From Paraburkholderia solisilvae (GTDB lineage Bacteria > Pseudomonadota > Gammaproteobacteria > Burkholderiales > Burkholderiaceae): a stretch of 64,000 nt of DNA. The translations under genes and the position numbers were made by a program. The notes beneath the pieces were generated by a model. It saw nothing but the letters and a program-made list of their open reading frames with translations. It did not search any database and was not told the origin of the DNA. Shown piece after piece: positions 62,082-64,000 of the stretch. Location: NCBI RefSeq assembly GCF_902859875.1, contig NZ_CADIKF010000024.1:1-64000 (forward strand), written 5' to 3'. Numbering within the stretch: the stretch's first letter is position 1; every line of letters starts with the position of its first letter.

Positions 62082-63359
62082 TTAACGCTGTTCGAACGCC
62101 AGCTGTCCGGACACGACGGTTGCCCGTACGCGTGCCGGCACTTCGTAACCGAGAAACGGTGTGTTATGCCCCTGGCTTTTCAGCGCGCGCGGCTCGACCC
62201 GCCAGTATCCGCCGCGATCGAATACGCACAGGTCCGCCGTGGCGCCCACTTCGATGCGGCCCGCCGCCAGCTTAAGCACGCCGGCCGGCGCCGTGGTGAT
62301 GCGCTTGAACGCCTGCGCGAGCGGCACGCCCGCTTCGTCGGCCCACTTCACGGTGAGCGACAGCAGCAGTTCGAGGCCCGTCGCGCCCGGCGTCGCTTCC
62401 GCGAAAGGCAGCAACTTTTCGTCGTCGTCGACCGGCGTGTGGTCCGAGCATATTGCGTCGATCGTGCCATCGGCGAGCCCCGCGCGAATCGCTTCGCGAT
62501 CGCGCTGCGAGCGCAGCGGCGGATCGAGACGGAATTGCGCATCGAAGTAACCGATATCGACATCGATCAGATGCACATGATTGATCGTCACATCGCAGCT
62601 AACCGGCAAACCTTCCGCTTTCGCCGCGCGCATCAGCTCGATGCCAGCCGCCGACGACAGATGCGACAGATGCACGCGCGCGCCGGTCACGCGCACGAGC
62701 TCGAAAATAGTATGCAGCGCGATCGTTTCGGCCGATACCGGCACGCCGGACAGACCCAGCCGCGACGCGAGCGCGCCGCTCGCGGCCACGCCGCCCTGCG
62801 CAAGATAGGCATCCTGCGGACGCAGCCATACGGTAAAGCCATACGTGTTCGCGTATTGCAGCGCGCGCAGCAGCACCTGCGTATCGACGACCGGCGTGTC
62901 CGCCTGCGAAAAGCCGATGCAGCCCGCTTCGGTCAGCTCGACCATCTCGGTGATCACCTGTCCTTTCAGGCCGACTGTCAGCGCGCCAAGCGGATACACA
63001 TGCGCCTGATTCAGATTGCGCGCACGAAACTTCAGCATTTCGACGAGGCCCGGTTCATCGAGCACCGGGTCCGTATCCGGCGGACACACAAGACTCGTCA
63101 CGCCGCCCGCGAGCGCCGCCGCCATTTCGGATTCGAGCGTCGCCCGGTGCTCGTAACCGGGCTCACGCAGCCGCGCCGACAGATCCACCAGACCCGGCGC
63201 GACCGTCAGGCCGCGCGCATCGAGGGTCTTCGCCGCGTGGAAATCGGCGGGTGCGCCGCCGAGCGCGACGATCTTGCCCGCTGCGATAAAAATGTCCTGC
63301 TGCTGTTCGGTGCCGGCCACCGGATCGATCAGCGTGCCGCCCGCGATATGAATCTTCAT
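62082..63359 (-). CDS. dihydroorotase-like protein lacking metal ligands (PyrC')
   Basis: A 425-residue amidohydrolase of the class I dihydroorotase type (MKIHIAGGTLIDPVAG, PGLVDLSARLREPG, VTSLVCPPDTDPVLDEP, LSHLSSAAGIELM, CSDHTPVD). The first metal-binding HxH of PGFxDxHxHLREPG is SxR here, and the motif-2 His (HxED) is replaced by Arg in WLRPQD, while the later His (HLSHLSS) and Asp (SDHTP) remain. This is the pattern of the catalytically inactive PyrC' of Pseudomonas, which serves as a structural partner of aspartate transcarbamoylase. The ATG at 63359 has AAGGCAG in front. It follows pyrB by about 90 bases. A functional dihydroorotase is expected elsewhere. Confidence 0.92.
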   Translation of the reverse strand: MKIHIAGGTLIDPVAGTEQQQDIFIAAGKIVALGGAPADFHAAKTLDARGLTVAPGLVDLSARLREPGYEHRATLESEMAAALAGGVTSLVCPPDTDPVLDEPGLVEMLKFRARNLNQAHVYPLGALTVGLKGQVITEMVELTEAGCIGFSQADTPVVDTQVLLRALQYANTYGFTVWLRPQDAYLAQGGVAASGALASRLGLSGVPVSAETIALHTIFELVRVTGARVHLSHLSSAAGIELMRAAKAEGLPVSCDVTINHVHLIDVDIGYFDAQFRLDPPLRSQRDREAIRAGLADGTIDAICSDHTPVDDDEKLLPFAEATPGATGLELLLSLTVKWADEAGVPLAQAFKRITTAPAGVLKLAAGRIEVGATADLCVFDRGGYWRVEPRALKSQGHNTPFLGYEVPARVRATVVSGQLAFEQR

Positions 63360-63451
63360 GCGCTGCCTTCTTGTGCGTTGTCCGTTGCGATGCTGCGTAT
63401 GCGCCGCCGGCACGTCGTATCCGATCGTTGCGTGCGCATCAGTCGTCGCAG

Positions 63452-64000
63452 TTAATCGTTATTCCCCGCGACGATGCCCATCACCGCCATGCGTACCGCG
63501 ATGCCGAACGTCACCTGATTGAGAATGACCGACTGCGGACCGTCCGCGACCTGCGAATCGATTTCAACGCCACGGTTCATCGGCCCCGGGTGCATCACGA
63601 TCGCGTCGGGCTTCGCGAGCGCGAGCCGCTCGGGCGTGAGTCCCCAGCTCTTGAAATACTCCTGCGCGGAAGGCAGCAGCGCGCCGCTCATCCGCTCGTT
63701 CTGCAGACGCAGCATGATGATCACGTCGACATCCTGCAATCCTTCGTCGAGGTTGTGGAACACCCGCACGCCCATCTGCTCGAGCCCGCCCGGCAACAGC
63801 GTGCGCGGACCGATCGCGCGCACTTCGGGCACGCCGAGCGTGGTCAGCGCATGAATGTCCGAGCGCGCGACGCGTGAATGCAGAATGTCGCCGACGATCG
63901 CCACGCGCAGGTTCGTGAAATCGCGCTTGTAATGGCGAATCGTGTACATGTCGAGCAGGCCCTGCGTCGGGTGCGCGTGGCGCCCGTCGCCCGCGTTGAT
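63452..64000 (-). CDS. pyrB: aspartate carbamoyltransferase catalytic subunit (C-terminal part)
   Basis: The last 182 codons of PyrB, the enzyme that condenses carbamoyl phosphate and aspartate to carbamoyl aspartate in pyrimidine synthesis. The open frame runs off the right edge (residues INAGDGRHAHPTQGLLD at 64000-63950) and continues with MYTIRHYKRDFTNLRVAIVGDILHSRVARSDIHAL, RLQNERMSG, and MHPGPMNRGVEIDSQVAD near the C-terminus, all characteristic of the aspartate-binding domain. The HPTQ motif of the carbamoyl-phosphate site is at the edge. It is transcribed ahead of the PyrC'-like gene. The N-terminus lies outside the window. Confidence 0.96.
   Translation of the reverse strand: MNAGDGRHAHPTQGLLDMYTIRHYKRDFTNLRVAIVGDILHSRVARSDIHALTTLGVPEVRAIGPRTLLPGGLEQMGVRVFHNLDEGLQDVDVIIMLRLQNERMSGALLPSAQEYFKSWGLTPERLALAKPDAIVMHPGPMNRGVEIDSQVADGPQSVILNQVTFGIAVRMAVMGIVAGNND

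Noticed and set aside
61422..63455. 677-codon plus-strand open frame opposite plsC and the pyrC-like gene
   Set aside because: It spans two well-supported minus-strand genes and has Arg/His-rich composition typical of antisense frames in high-GC DNA.

Overview
The window is GC-rich, densely coded DNA that looks chromosomal from Burkholderiaceae (Burkholderia, Paraburkholderia or Caballeronia). The pointers are a Kdo 3-hydroxylase next to waaA and waaC, an apaH-rmlBACD linkage, a pyrB gene beside a metal-less dihydroorotase-like gene, and small families common in this group (DUF3563, DUF3331, DUF2165). No tRNA, rRNA, CRISPR array, insertion sequence or prophage was seen.

Layout. 1-2000: start of an unrecognised gene leaving the left edge, an A+T-rich spacer and a GT4 glycosyltransferase. 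2129-7297 (minus strand): LPS inner-core and sugar-phosphate genes waaA, kdoO, waaC and a phosphomannomutase/phosphoglucomutase. 7569-12013 (plus strand): a polysaccharide module of a Wzx-type exporter, a GT2, a GT4 and galE. 12149-31252: a block without glycan genes. It holds a flavin monooxygenase, a DUF2165 membrane protein, AraC and ArsR regulators, cytochrome bd oxidase with a small DUF2474 subunit, a YdeP-type molybdoenzyme, a DAO-type oxidoreductase, an HPF/RaiA protein, DUF3563, a FixL/FixJ-like two-component pair plus a solo receiver, a BON-domain protein, DUF3331 and a chemoreceptor. The mix resembles a respiratory and low-oxygen stress island.

31435-59197 is a large, almost entirely minus-strand O-antigen or exopolysaccharide locus. 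Read in transcription order it contains rmlB-rmlA-rmlC-rmlD (dTDP-L-rhamnose), a UDP-HexNAc dehydrogenase and a 4-epimerase (WbpO/WbpP type, UDP-GalNAcA), a MurJ-family flippase, two GT4 enzymes, a methyltransferase, a Wzy-type polymerase or ligase, an AsnB-like amidotransferase, a GT4, a second methyltransferase, an acyltransferase-SGNH protein, a small exported protein, gmd-rmd (GDP-D-rhamnose), and a WbpM/WbpV/WbpL-type set that makes the initiating sugar and loads it on undecaprenyl phosphate. A second, divergent WecA-like transferase (31435-32538) faces the WbpL-like gene. Together these predict a repeat unit with an N-acetylated 6-deoxyhexosamine at the reducing end, L- and/or D-rhamnose, a possibly amidated hexosaminuronic acid, and methyl and acetyl groups, assembled by the Wzx/Wzy route.

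59558-64000 returns to housekeeping: symmetrical ApaH, a PAP2-family membrane protein, a PlsC-type acyltransferase, the pyrC-like (apparently catalytically dead) gene and the end of pyrB, which runs off the right edge. Several starts in the glycan locus are TTG codons with strong Shine-Dalgarno sequences, so plain ATG-based calls misplace them.
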